A stretch of 42,417 nt of DNA from an uncultured bacterium (GTDB lineage Bacteria > Zixibacteria > MSB-5A5 > CAIYYT01). The position numbers were made by a program, and so were the translations under genes. The stretch is taken from NCBI GenBank assembly GCA_903930455.1, contig CAIYYT010000048.1:1-42417 (forward strand), written 5' to 3'. Shown one piece after another: positions 13,515 to 21,551 of this stretch; the stretch's first letter is position 1; each line of letters starts with the position of its first letter. The notes under the pieces are model-generated. The model was not told the origin of the DNA and searched no databases. It saw only the letters and a program-made list of their open reading frames with translations.

Positions 13515-13614
13515 ATGTGGATGTAATAGACGGTCACGCGCCCAGAGCTATCGAGTGTCCTACGATACCGGAGCCGCAACGATCCGCGTAGAGTTGGATA
13601 GCCCCGGCCTGAGA

Positions 13615-14310
13615 ATGGGAGTTGAAACAGTGCCCAGAGAAGAAACTAACAACGCCCAAAAAGGCAATATGTCAGCGAGCGACCCACCCACGTCTGACCA
13701 GGGGGGTATAATAAACCCAGACTCTCAACAGGGCATAACAGAGCAAACATATCCGCAATGCACAGAAATTGTGCAGCAAGATCAACCACTGAAAACTGAC
13801 AATGTGGCAGTTCAACCTGCCATATCGGCAGAACTCGTTGCATTCTACCACGCAATTAATGTCAACCTGAAGATTAGTCGATTTAACGGCATCCCCTGTA
13901 TACTTTGTATCCACCCCAAAAGATTAGAAGCAGATTCGACTTACTTACGGACACGTTCTATTGGCGAACTTGCTGAGACACTTGGAGTTGAGTATGGTCA
14001 AGCATATACTCACGTAAGACACAGCGGATTAATGGAGTATAACCGTAGTCGTGCCGGGATAGCTGCAACGGCTGACAGGTTTGTTCGGTCAGGACTAACA
14101 GCAGACGCCAAAGCATCGGACGGAGTGAAGGCGCTCGAGCTTATAGCACGCTTGGAGGGACATCTTAAGACAGACACCCAGGAGAGTACAGAGACCATAC
14201 TAGACGCTATACGCAAGCAGACAGGCAACAAGCAGCAAGGCGCCACTATCATAGAGGACGCTGAGTATGTCATAGTGGCAGACGACCTGCCAGTCGAGCA
14301 GGAGAAGTGA
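13615..14310 (+). CDS. Putative small terminase subunit
   Basis: A 231-residue protein. After a disordered Gln/Thr/Asp-rich N-terminus, the middle reads CILCIHPKRLEADS...RSIGELAETLGVEYGQAYTHVRHSG, the CxxCxHPxR plus helix-turn-helix pattern of proteins that recognise DNA for packaging or recombination. Helices and an acidic C-terminus follow. Position before the large terminase gene supports the small-subunit role. Start is uncertain: 13615 is used, while ATG at 13669 has the better site (AAAAAGG) and GTG at 13555 is possible. A 17-bp palindrome at 13759-13775 lies inside it. Confidence 0.55.
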   Translation: MGVETVPREETNNAQKGNMSASDPPTSDQGGIINPDSQQGITEQTYPQCTEIVQQDQPLKTDNVAVQPAISAELVAFYHAINVNLKISRFNGIPCILCIHPKRLEADSTYLRTRSIGELAETLGVEYGQAYTHVRHSGLMEYNRSRAGIAATADRFVRSGLTADAKASDGVKALELIARLEGHLKTDTQESTETILDAIRKQTGNKQQGATIIEDAEYVIVADDLPVEQEK

Positions 14311-14311
14311 C

Positions 14312-14337
14312 TACGTACACCACATACGTATATGCAA
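14312..14337. promoter_or_regulatory. TACGTA repeat site 1
   Basis: TACGTACA and TACGTATATGCAA are separated by five bases. A nearly identical arrangement occurs at 16923-16946 with three bases between. The intergenic position two bases after a stop, and the matching copy beyond the terminase gene, suggest an operator for a phage regulator. Confidence 0.5.
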
Positions 14338-14450
14338 ACAATTGTACACATTCAGGATCAAGAGGGTCAGGTTTAGTGCTGGTCGGGGAAAAGACAAGGG
14401 AATATGATTGACCAGACTCACGAAGAAATTTTTCCCCTTCTGGAGAAACG

Positions 14451-14729
14451 ATGACAAGACGTAGAGCGATATGGTTTAGGGTCTGCCATTTTGTAAGGGT
14501 TTGGTGGTACTGGTTATTTTCCATTTTTGAGCAAAGGCATTGGTCGATTGATCGTCACACTTTTGAGGGTTACTGGGACGACAATCCGAAAATCTGGCGA
14601 TACCTAGTTCCTCACCTGCTTTATACGTTTTGGATCCTTGATTCTCCGGAGGGTGCGATTCCTTCCTTGAGGGATTTTACATGGCACCCATACCGGGCAC
14701 TATCTAGATATGTCAAGGTTTGTAATTAG
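14451..14729 (+). CDS. Hypothetical protein rich in Trp and Arg (92 aa)
   Basis: A 92-residue basic, aromatic-rich protein (FVRVWWYWLFSIF, YLVPHLLYTFWIL) behind a CTGGAGA site. Two stretches could associate with membrane, but Arg and His spacing makes this unclear. It lies between the terminase genes. Function is unknown. Confidence 0.5.
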   Translation: MTRRRAIWFRVCHFVRVWWYWLFSIFEQRHWSIDRHTFEGYWDDNPKIWRYLVPHLLYTFWILDSPEGAIPSLRDFTWHPYRALSRYVKVCN

Positions 14730-14774
14730 AGATCGTTCGTAGAAATTTTTCCTCCTCCCAAGAATTGAGTTCGC

Positions 14775-14987
14775 ATGAACTTCTCGAAAATAATGGTTGA
14801 ACTAATTAAGGCGCTGAGGGCTGCTGAGGAATTAGGTGAGGCGGAGGTTGACATTGGATCAAAGTGGGTTGACGCGTATGTCTTGCGCATGTATAGTGAT
14901 GATTTGAGACAGACTATATCTGTGTTGGAGGTTGTATTGAGTCATGCCCGGATAGAGTCACAGTTAGAGCGAGGGATAGAGAACTGA
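14775..14987 (+). CDS. Small helical protein before large terminase
   Basis: A 70-residue acidic helical protein. Its stop TGA (14985-14987) overlaps the proposed CTG start of the large terminase. The ribosome site is weak. No domain is recognised. Confidence 0.5.
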   Translation: MNFSKIMVELIKALRAAEELGEAEVDIGSKWVDAYVLRMYSDDLRQTISVLEVVLSHARIESQLERGIEN

Positions 14988-16564
14988 CCGCAATAATCTC
15001 CGATCGCAAGCTGGTTGAGCAGTACTATCGTGCTTGGCAGAACTACCGGAAGTCATTTTGGCAGGTGTCGAAGTGGCTGAAGACACAGGATACTGAGCGC
15101 CGGCTGATACGTCCGTTCCCTGTTCCTGATGCCAGGTTTGTGAAAGCCGGTGTCAATGATGGGGCACAGATCGTTCCGTTCCTGGAGACGATGCGTAGGC
15201 GGTTCTACGTCGATTCTGTGCTGGCCTATCTCAAGAGTCGGCGGACGATGGCTACTAACACCACGGTGGCGTTTATGTGGCACGAGGCTACGTTTACGGA
15301 GAAGTCGTCTGACGAAGCGTATCTCGGGACGTTCTCTGCTGACCACAAGGAGAAGGCTGTTCGTGGACTGATGCGAATCAAGTCCTTCTATCACTTCCTG
15401 CCTGAGTGGATGAAGAAGTTCAATCCATTAGTGAAAGACAACGAGTTACATCTCAAATGGCAGAATGGTGCCGAGATCGTGGGGTATTCTTCGAATCCCA
15501 ACATGGATCGTATGGAAGGACCGTCCAGGGCGGTCAAGGACGAGTTCGCGTTTCATCCCGACTCTGACGAAGCCTATGTCTCTGTGTTGGGTTCCAATCC
15601 ACTCCATTTCAACATGATTTCAACACCGAACGGGAAGAACAATGCGTTCTATCGGTACTGTGCCGGCCATATAGCGCCAAATCCGAACGTGTTGAAGATC
15701 CATTGGAGTATCTTCCCTGACCGTGACGCGGCCTGGAAAGAGTGGATGCGGAAGGAGAAGAACTGGAGCGACGCTGATTGGCAACGCGAAATGGAGTTCT
15801 CATTTGAGTCGATGACCGGTCCGGCCATGTTTGAGTACGATCGTCCGCTTCACTGTCGGAAGTTCAGTTTCGACAAGCACTGCCGGCGCGGATATCGTGG
15901 ATGGGACATCGGGACTGAATACGCTGCCTGCATACTTTCCTTCCAGAACTCAGACGATCAACTCTGTATCCAAATGCCGATCGTCGAGTTTCGACTTCCA
16001 GGTGGGTTTCGGGCGTTCATAAAACTAGTCAAGGAGTATTGTGAGTCGTTGAACAAGAAGTTCGACTTCCCCGATGACTTCTGGACTGACTTTACACCCC
16101 ATGACACGACTCAGAACAGCACAGAGACCCGTATTTCCTACGAACAAATGTTCAACGAAGAGGGGATTTACCCCGAAGTCGTCGAAACCAGAGACACTTC
16201 TATCGGTTGGGACGCTATTCGAACTCTGATGAACCGGCGCTGGGATGGACGGCCCGGGATGATCTTCAACGAAGACGGTCTTTGGTTAGTTGGATCCCCA
16301 AAAAACGAGAATCCCGAGTGGAGAAACATCATCATTGAGGGATTGCAGGGTGGGTTCCAGCGCCAACAGCGCAAAACTGCCGAAGGTGTGCAGTTTTTGG
16401 ACAAACCACTTGAAACACGCCCATTTATCGACTGCTTTGACGCTCTCCGCTGCCTTGTAGTTGGACTATACCCAGATGTAGTTGAGAAAGTTGATGGACT
16501 GCACGACAGGACTGACGAAAACTTCAACGGCACGTTTGAAATCAATCAGCCAATCGGGCTTTAA
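14984..16564 (+). CDS. terL: Terminase large subunit
   Basis: The packaging motor: an N-terminal ATPase and C-terminal nuclease. Counting from the proposed CTG start (526 aa): SRRTMATNT near residue 85 occupies the Walker A place but lacks the usual GK(S/T); VKDEFAF carries Walker B (Asp186, Glu187). The nuclease domain has RGWDIG (Asp308), DFTPHD (about 369-373) and FIDCFDAL, giving three acidic metal-binding positions. The first ATG/GTG/TTG is GTG at 15065, but 27 upstream codons read as good coding sequence and CTG overlaps the preceding stop as CTGA with GAGGG before it. GTG 15065 would give 499 aa. Confidence 0.9.
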   Translation: MTAIISDRKLVEQYYRAWQNYRKSFWQVSKWLKTQDTERRLIRPFPVPDARFVKAGVNDGAQIVPFLETMRRRFYVDSVLAYLKSRRTMATNTTVAFMWHEATFTEKSSDEAYLGTFSADHKEKAVRGLMRIKSFYHFLPEWMKKFNPLVKDNELHLKWQNGAEIVGYSSNPNMDRMEGPSRAVKDEFAFHPDSDEAYVSVLGSNPLHFNMISTPNGKNNAFYRYCAGHIAPNPNVLKIHWSIFPDRDAAWKEWMRKEKNWSDADWQREMEFSFESMTGPAMFEYDRPLHCRKFSFDKHCRRGYRGWDIGTEYAACILSFQNSDDQLCIQMPIVEFRLPGGFRAFIKLVKEYCESLNKKFDFPDDFWTDFTPHDTTQNSTETRISYEQMFNEEGIYPEVVETRDTSIGWDAIRTLMNRRWDGRPGMIFNEDGLWLVGSPKNENPEWRNIIIEGLQGGFQRQQRKTAEGVQFLDKPLETRPFIDCFDALRCLVVGLYPDVVEKVDGLHDRTDENFNGTFEINQPIGL

Positions 16565-16567
16565 TAA

Positions 16568-16771
16568 CTATTTTCGATTGAACTGTAAGTTATTGACAGA
16601 TATAGTCTTCTCTTCAGCACACTCACGACAAAAAACCGCTTTTGGAAGACCATTTTGAGGAGGCCGGAAATGACACTTTTCGCCGGTCTTGATTTCCTGC
16701 CCACAACTCATGCACCAAGAATCGAACTTAGCTACGATCCACAGCCAGTAAAACCTCTTTTGTTTCGACAC
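16568..16771 (-). CDS. Opposing small zinc-ribbon protein
   Basis: A 67-residue minus-strand protein. Cys20, Cys23 (WCMSCGQEI), Cys33/His34 and Cys48, Cys51 (FCRECAEEK) make a convincing zinc ribbon with basic flanks. GTG at 16771 is chosen because GAGAG lies upstream; an in-frame TTG at 16888 would run through an AT-rich promoter-like region. It is transcribed against the terminase and portal genes and ends 4 bases from the terminase stop. A regulatory role at the terminase-portal boundary is possible but inferred from position only. Confidence 0.55.
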   Translation of the reverse strand: MSKQKRFYWLWIVAKFDSWCMSCGQEIKTGEKCHFRPPQNGLPKAVFCRECAEEKTISVNNLQFNRK

Positions 16772-16903
16772 CGAGTACTCTCTATCCCTATATACTCTAT
16801 ATCTTATAACTAATACACTAATCACAGGGCTATCGCCCCGTGACCCCTTAGGGGCCAAATTTAAAGGTAAAATGTATTTTCGCAACAAGTTTTTTTGACT
16901 TTT

Positions 16904-16946
16904 ATTAGGTATGGATTAGGTATACGTACAAACTACGTATATGCAA
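16904..16946. promoter_or_regulatory. Direct repeat plus TACGTA repeat site 2
   Basis: ATTAGGTAT occurs at 16904-16912 and 16915-16923. It leads into TACGTACA-AAC-TACGTATATGCAA (16923-16946), the partner of site 1 at 14312. The region is AT-rich and lies upstream of the portal gene, about 110 bases from its start. It probably controls the late structural operon, the opposing zinc-ribbon gene or both. Confidence 0.5.
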
Positions 16947-16985
16947 TTACTTGCAACAATTAGACAATATTCTTCAAAATATCTC

Positions 16986-17046
16986 TTGACAAAAAGTATT
17001 GAACAATATTCTCTAGTGACAACCGATCATGCACAATAATTGTGCA
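16986..17046 (+). promoter_or_regulatory. Late promoter candidate with 17-bp palindrome
   Basis: TTGACA (16986-16991) is followed by TATTCT 15 bases later (17007-17012), a short spacing that may need an activator. TGCACAAT-A-ATTGTGCA (17030-17046) is a perfect palindrome between this promoter and the portal start, overlapping the ribosome-site region. It looks like an operator or an RNA hairpin controlling portal translation. Confidence 0.45.
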
Positions 17047-17057
17047 AGGAGTGGAAT

Positions 17058-19082
17058 TTGGCAGAATACGACGAAATTGACGTGACCTCGCTACCGGCGG
17101 CGCTAAAGTATTCACTTCTTGACGACAAGAACGCTGCTGAGGTCGCTGACCTGTGCTACCAGCAGTGGAAAACCTACTTTGAAGCCAATGAGCGCAATGC
17201 TGCGGTCCGCAACTGGAAGAATCTGTGCAGTGAATCCGATGAACTTGAGGCGATTAAGGCCAAGCAGTCAGAAACTGGCAAAACACGGTCAACCTATTAT
17301 CGTTCAACCATCTTCCCGGCTATCATCAGCCGAACGGCCACCCTTCTTGACGCTGTAAACCAGAATAGTCCTCTCCTGAGCTTCAAGCCTGAGTTTGGGG
17401 CTGCTGCCGAGGGCGTTCTAAAGCAACAGGATGCGGTTAATCACTATCTCGAAAACGACGACTTCGCCATGAAGGAGATCGAATCGATTATCGACTCCGA
17501 AACCTTCAGATATTCAGTTACCAAATGCTCCGCCAAACCAATTTCCAGAAATACTCTCGTTCGAGAGGGCGCCGGGTCCATCGAACTCAATAGTGGCGGT
17601 GAACTTGACGTTGCCGACCTACGAGCGAACTGGCAAATGGCCAGAGGTGAGGACTTACCCAAGGAAGCACTGGAAGGTCTTGTCAGCCACAAAGCCAAGT
17701 TCGTGAAACAGGTTACTTCAGTAGTACCTACCCATGAAAATGTCCCATTCGGGCGATTCGTCTTCGACAACGAGATGAACTCCAAAGAACACTGGCGGTT
17801 CTGTGGTGACATCAGCCTTGTCCCATTCGTGAACGTCCTTGAAAATGAAGACATCTACGATAAAGACCGGGTGGAAAAGCTCTTTAAGCTCCTGAAAGAT
17901 AAGTCACAAACTGTCGGCCAGTACAACGACTTCTATTGGGAAGTGACTGAAGACTCTGAAGCCGACGCTCAGCGCCAGCAGACCGATCTTCTAGCCATCC
18001 TGGAACTCTATATCAAGACCATCGAAGACGGTGACGTGAAGATCAAGCGGATGCACATTGTCCTGAATCTGGACGATCCTGATGCCAAAACCAAGAATGG
18101 CGGCACCGCCAAGTTTGTCCTGAGCGCACCGCACGATAGCCCATTCCAACTCTTTGATTATCCATACGTCATGTCCTTCGCTTACAAGCTCCCACACGCG
18201 ATGCGCGGGATCTCAACCGCCGACCTCGGCGCTGACGGTTCCGATATGATAAACCAGTTCTGGAATCTGGCGATCGACAAGTGCCGGTGGACGATCCACA
18301 ACATGATCCTGATGCGCAAAGGCGTCAAGCTCTACAATACGTGGAAGCAAGTTCCCGGGCGACTCCATACTATGTCCGACATCTCCGAAAACTCTGTTCG
18401 CGTACTAAACGTCGGACAGGGCGGACCGAACGATATGCTCTCTCTGCTCGGCATGGCTGACGCCGACCATCGCAACCAAATGGCAGCTTCGGACATTATG
18501 CAGGCAGTAGAGGGGAACGGCTCCGAACAAGTTGGTGCCAAGAAGATGCGTTTCAATTCGTCGATGATCCGGCTGAACCTGACAGGAATCTATATCGCTG
18601 ACCGGCTATGTCAGATCGGTGCAATGTTCCGGGATATATGCGCTCAGATAGTGGCTTCCGGCCAGCCGATCAAGCTTGGCGGCCAAGACCTCGGTATTAG
18701 CGCCGAAGACTTCATGGAACGATCGACAGTCACAATCCTCAATATGATGCGCCTGGGACTGCGTGACGACGAATTGGTGAAAGCAAAAGAGTCAATGACC
18801 AGTTTCCAGTCGTCTCAAATCTATCAGCAAGCAGTCGCCAAAGGTGACTTCACGGGCGAATGGGAGTCGCTTCGTCGTTACCAGATAGCCCTTGGAGTTA
18901 GAGACGTTGAATCAATTATCGGTTCCAAGCCAGCACCACCTATGCCAGTACAACCGGCGTTGCCGCAGGCAGGCCAACCGGGAGGAAGCCCTCCAACAGC
19001 TACTCCACCTCCCGCTGAACCAGTGGCACCGGATCCTGAAATGCCAATGCAACCTGAACAACCTATGCCGCAGGGGGCTTGA
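17058..19082 (+). CDS. Portal protein
   Basis: A 674-residue protein, the size of podovirus portals, in the place after the terminase genes. Portals form the 12-subunit ring through which DNA enters and leaves the capsid. The N-terminal helices, a long mixed core with a YVMSFAYKLPHAMRGISTADLGADG segment and a Pro/Gln-rich tail fit the podovirus type. I see no short decisive motif, so the call rests on size, composition and order. The start is TTG at 17058, six bases after AAGGAG (17046-17051); the TTG at 17040 lies upstream of that site. The next genes follow without a gap. Confidence 0.8.
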   Translation: MAEYDEIDVTSLPAALKYSLLDDKNAAEVADLCYQQWKTYFEANERNAAVRNWKNLCSESDELEAIKAKQSETGKTRSTYYRSTIFPAIISRTATLLDAVNQNSPLLSFKPEFGAAAEGVLKQQDAVNHYLENDDFAMKEIESIIDSETFRYSVTKCSAKPISRNTLVREGAGSIELNSGGELDVADLRANWQMARGEDLPKEALEGLVSHKAKFVKQVTSVVPTHENVPFGRFVFDNEMNSKEHWRFCGDISLVPFVNVLENEDIYDKDRVEKLFKLLKDKSQTVGQYNDFYWEVTEDSEADAQRQQTDLLAILELYIKTIEDGDVKIKRMHIVLNLDDPDAKTKNGGTAKFVLSAPHDSPFQLFDYPYVMSFAYKLPHAMRGISTADLGADGSDMINQFWNLAIDKCRWTIHNMILMRKGVKLYNTWKQVPGRLHTMSDISENSVRVLNVGQGGPNDMLSLLGMADADHRNQMAASDIMQAVEGNGSEQVGAKKMRFNSSMIRLNLTGIYIADRLCQIGAMFRDICAQIVASGQPIKLGGQDLGISAEDFMERSTVTILNMMRLGLRDDELVKAKESMTSFQSSQIYQQAVAKGDFTGEWESLRRYQIALGVRDVESIIGSKPAPPMPVQPALPQAGQPGGSPPTATPPPAEPVAPDPEMPMQPEQPMPQGA

Positions 19083-19101
19083 TGGGTGAACCGTCACCGA
19101 A

Positions 19102-19224
19102 TTGGGGAACAAATCATACGGGAAGACCAAAGGGTCCACCGAGAATAAAGGTCGCAAAAAAGATAGGCCACCCAATAGGGCGGCGCTCAATGAGAAGAAG
19201 GAAGTCAAAAATGGCAAAAGATGA
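19102..19224 (+). CDS. Possible small basic protein (40 aa)
   Basis: A TTG-initiated 40-residue frame with many Lys, Asn and Arg (GNKSYGKTKGSTENKGRKK) directly after the portal. Its codon use looks better than that of the overlapping frame that extends the next gene upstream. No strong ribosome site is present. It is offered as an alternative reading of 19082-19210. Confidence 0.35.
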   Translation: MGNKSYGKTKGSTENKGRKKDRPPNRAALNEKKEVKNGKR

Positions 19225-19765
19225 AGTGAAACTTAGCCCTCCGTTGGTACAGTCGCCTCCAGTAGAGACGCCCGATCCGGTCGTTGATCCGTCACCTGTT
19301 CCGAAGGTCTGCCGCTGTCATGGCGATTTGGAAAAAGGATCTGTGATCGTTGGCGCTGACGGCAAGTGTCAGATGTGCGGTCGTCAGTTGTTTGGACAAC
19401 CGGCAGTTGCACCTACTGTCAAGACTGTCGAAGACGAAACCCCGAAGACCGAGGACATTTCGCGGGTGAAAAAGTTCACCAACGGCATGTATTTCGTCGA
19501 ACGGCTTCCCAATGGTGCCTTTGGCCGCGTAATCTACATCCAGTCGGCCGAGCCTAATCAAGTGACGTTCCGGGAAGTGGGTATGGAGAAAATACCCCGT
19601 CCTGAGTGGCAGATGAAGACGCCTGCTTTTAAGGATAGCCCGCACATCATCCGCGAGAAGGAATCTGCTTTTTGCAGTCCCGAAGCCTTTAGGGGTGTCC
19701 TGACCAACCAGCACTTTGAGCGCGTTATCAACGAAAATCTTGTACGAACACTGGCCGCGCAGTAG
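19211..19765 (+). CDS. Zinc-ribbon protein downstream of portal
   Basis: A 184-residue protein with a Pro/Val/Asp-rich N-terminus, then CRCHGD...GKCQMCGRQ (Cys34, Cys36, Cys53, Cys56) forming a zinc ribbon, and a C-terminal beta/alpha part (KFTNGMYFVERLPNGAFGRVIYI). The start at 19211 follows AAGGAAG. An upstream ATG at 19082, overlapping the portal stop, would add 43 basic residues including GRPKGPP, an AT-hook-like segment. Its place in the head gene block suggests a minor head or assembly role. Confidence 0.6.
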   Translation: MAKDEVKLSPPLVQSPPVETPDPVVDPSPVPKVCRCHGDLEKGSVIVGADGKCQMCGRQLFGQPAVAPTVKTVEDETPKTEDISRVKKFTNGMYFVERLPNGAFGRVIYIQSAEPNQVTFREVGMEKIPRPEWQMKTPAFKDSPHIIREKESAFCSPEAFRGVLTNQHFERVINENLVRTLAAQ

Positions 19766-19774
19766 GAGGATTGG

Positions 19775-20593
19775 ATGAAAAGAATACTTGGGGCACTTCT
19801 CATAGTTCTTGTTGTAGCGGTCGCCCTTATCGCTCAGGGTCCGAAGGTCTATACGGCATATCAAAACACTAAGATTTTGCATTTAACCGACACTATGGGC
19901 GGAATTGATACCGGAAGAATTGGTGGCTTTGATAGCACTACGGCAGCCAGAACCTTAGTAAAGGTCAAGGCGGGTGTGGGTGATACCACAAAACGAAGTT
20001 GGATCAAGTTCAAACCGAATTTGTCGATGGATGTGGAATCAACCGGCAAGGGGCCATTCACTTTCACTATCGACAGTCTATCCGGTCAATTTCCTGATTC
20101 TGGTTTCCGATTCACCTACGTGAAAGCGTCTTATACGGGTGTAAGGCAATCCGGCTTTGTGAATTGGAAATATACGATCAAGAGCGATTCCACCAGCTTC
20201 GTCTACAATGCACGCACTAACCCATCTGCGGGTGGAGACGAAACGATAGTTTGGGATACCGGCGATGTTTTCCAGATACCCCCGGCCAACTCCTATTTCG
20301 TTCAGTTTGCTTGTTACAAGATGAGCGAGAAGGACAGCACGGGGGCAAGAATGATTCTCCAAAATCGAATGTATATGGATTCGCGGCCTGGCGACAACTG
20401 GGCGAACGTCTGTAGTTCCGGTGTTTTCACCGACACTACCGCCCCCCTCGCCGATACCGCGAAGATTACACGAGACAACCTTGGGGAAGCGTTCAGGGTC
20501 ATCGCTTGGGATGTTGATTCACAGAGTGCGAAAGTGTACTACGGGAAGATCGACTGGTTCGGTCTGACGTGCCACATCGTCACTCGATACTAA
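19775..20593 (+). CDS. Exported protein of unknown function, signal peptide 1
   Basis: A 272-residue protein with a clear Sec signal: Met-Lys-Arg, then a hydrophobic core (LGALLIVLVVAVALIA) ending near residue 21. The remainder is beta-rich with many Asp-Thr and Asp-Ser pairs, like extracellular beta-sandwich proteins. AGGAGG precedes the start by 6 bases. It lies between portal and scaffold genes, where non-exported virion proteins are the rule. It could be a capsid or tail decoration made outside the cytoplasm, or a secreted host-modifying protein. No family is recognised. Confidence 0.7.
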   Translation: MKRILGALLIVLVVAVALIAQGPKVYTAYQNTKILHLTDTMGGIDTGRIGGFDSTTAARTLVKVKAGVGDTTKRSWIKFKPNLSMDVESTGKGPFTFTIDSLSGQFPDSGFRFTYVKASYTGVRQSGFVNWKYTIKSDSTSFVYNARTNPSAGGDETIVWDTGDVFQIPPANSYFVQFACYKMSEKDSTGARMILQNRMYMDSRPGDNWANVCSSGVFTDTTAPLADTAKITRDNLGEAFRVIAWDVDSQSAKVYYGKIDWFGLTCHIVTRY

Positions 20594-20611
20594 TTTGAAA
20601 GGAAACGAAAG

Positions 20612-21217
20612 ATGAAAACTAAACTTCTAATCCCTCTGTTAATGTTGGCTGTTCTCTTGCCGATTGCGGTGGGGTTTGCGGCCAACGCCACGATTGTGTC
20701 GGGAACCAAAACGGAACTGATTCCGTGGAAGATAACGTATCCATCCGACAACGTAGTGATCGGATACGGTTTGTGCAATCATGCGGTGCAAGTCGATTCG
20801 GCGTCTACGGCAGCTCGAAGTAATGCTACTGTCGAAATCATTCCCGCAACCGATGTCTCGGCTTACGACAAGGTTTGGTTGTGGGTTTCGCCTACCCAAC
20901 TTGGGGATAGTTGTTACACTCTTTCCGACACTGATACGTCTCGTGTTATCTTCGAGACGAGTTATGACGCCGTAAATTGGTTCAAGAACATCACCGGAAC
21001 TAATGGCGATACGGTCATAACGGCGGTGACAAAGAGGCCTACCTTCTATACGACCAACGATTCTTGTGCCGGCAATAACAAGAAGGGCGTATGGATTCGC
21101 GCTAGAGTATACTACAACCTTTCTGTTGGTGCGGCTATCCCCGTGGTCGGCACTCCCGCAAATGGGCTTTACAACCAGAAATACGCCTATGGCCTGAAAG
21201 CATGGCGAAGCAAATAA
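20612..21217 (+). CDS. Exported protein of unknown function, signal peptide 2
   Basis: A 201-residue protein with a strong Sec signal (Met-Lys-Thr-Lys, core LLIPLLMLAVLLPIAV, cleavage near GFA-A). The mature part is beta-rich with aromatic pairs (WLWVSP, VNWFKNITG) and resembles the neighbouring 19775 product in style, not in obvious sequence. AAAGGAAAC precedes the start. The two may be co-exported partners. Confidence 0.7.
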   Translation: MKTKLLIPLLMLAVLLPIAVGFAANATIVSGTKTELIPWKITYPSDNVVIGYGLCNHAVQVDSASTAARSNATVEIIPATDVSAYDKVWLWVSPTQLGDSCYTLSDTDTSRVIFETSYDAVNWFKNITGTNGDTVITAVTKRPTFYTTNDSCAGNNKKGVWIRARVYYNLSVGAAIPVVGTPANGLYNQKYAYGLKAWRSK

Positions 21218-21218
21218 C

Positions 21219-21521
21219 ATGAATGAGAATCTGAAAAGACAGGGTGAAGCCGAGCGTGCTATGCTCGAAGCCGACAAGAAACTTGCCGAAGCAGCGGATC
21301 ACTTACGCGGAAATCCCGACTTAGGTCTGATTCTCATTTCCTTCCTGAACAGGGCGGAAGAAATACGCACCTTCCTCTGTCAGCCATACGATCCATCGCT
21401 GCCAGTGGACTTTCAACACCTGCAACGCGCCGAATGGCGTGGCCGGGTGAGTGAGATCGAAGATTTACTTGACACCTTCAAAGAACAGGACACGGATACA
21501 GATGCTCAACACGATGAATAG
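21219..21521 (+). CDS. Small coiled-coil protein
   Basis: A 100-residue charged helical protein (residues 1-30 and 75-95 likely coiled coils) starting one base after the preceding stop. It ends in Asp/Thr-rich residues. It is placed just before the scaffold gene and could be an assembly chaperone; this is position-based. Confidence 0.55.
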   Translation: MNENLKRQGEAERAMLEADKKLAEAADHLRGNPDLGLILISFLNRAEEIRTFLCQPYDPSLPVDFQHLQRAEWRGRVSEIEDLLDTFKEQDTDTDAQHDE

Positions 21522-21551
21522 CGTCTACTGTCCCAACACTATTGAGGTAAT

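Noticed and set aside
13454-13560. Possible tRNA or small RNA in the hairpin-rich gap
   Set aside because: Hairpins are present but no cloverleaf, anticodon arm or T-arm sequence can be fitted.
2526-19180. CCCAATAGGG found at 2526, 11596 and 19171
   Set aside because: Three copies of a 10-mer are slightly more than chance, but contexts differ (terminator, ribosome-site region, inside genes), so no common role is supported.
20639-21277. 212-residue minus-strand frame
   Set aside because: It covers a gene with clear signal peptide and ribosome site and has an Arg/His-rich antisense composition.
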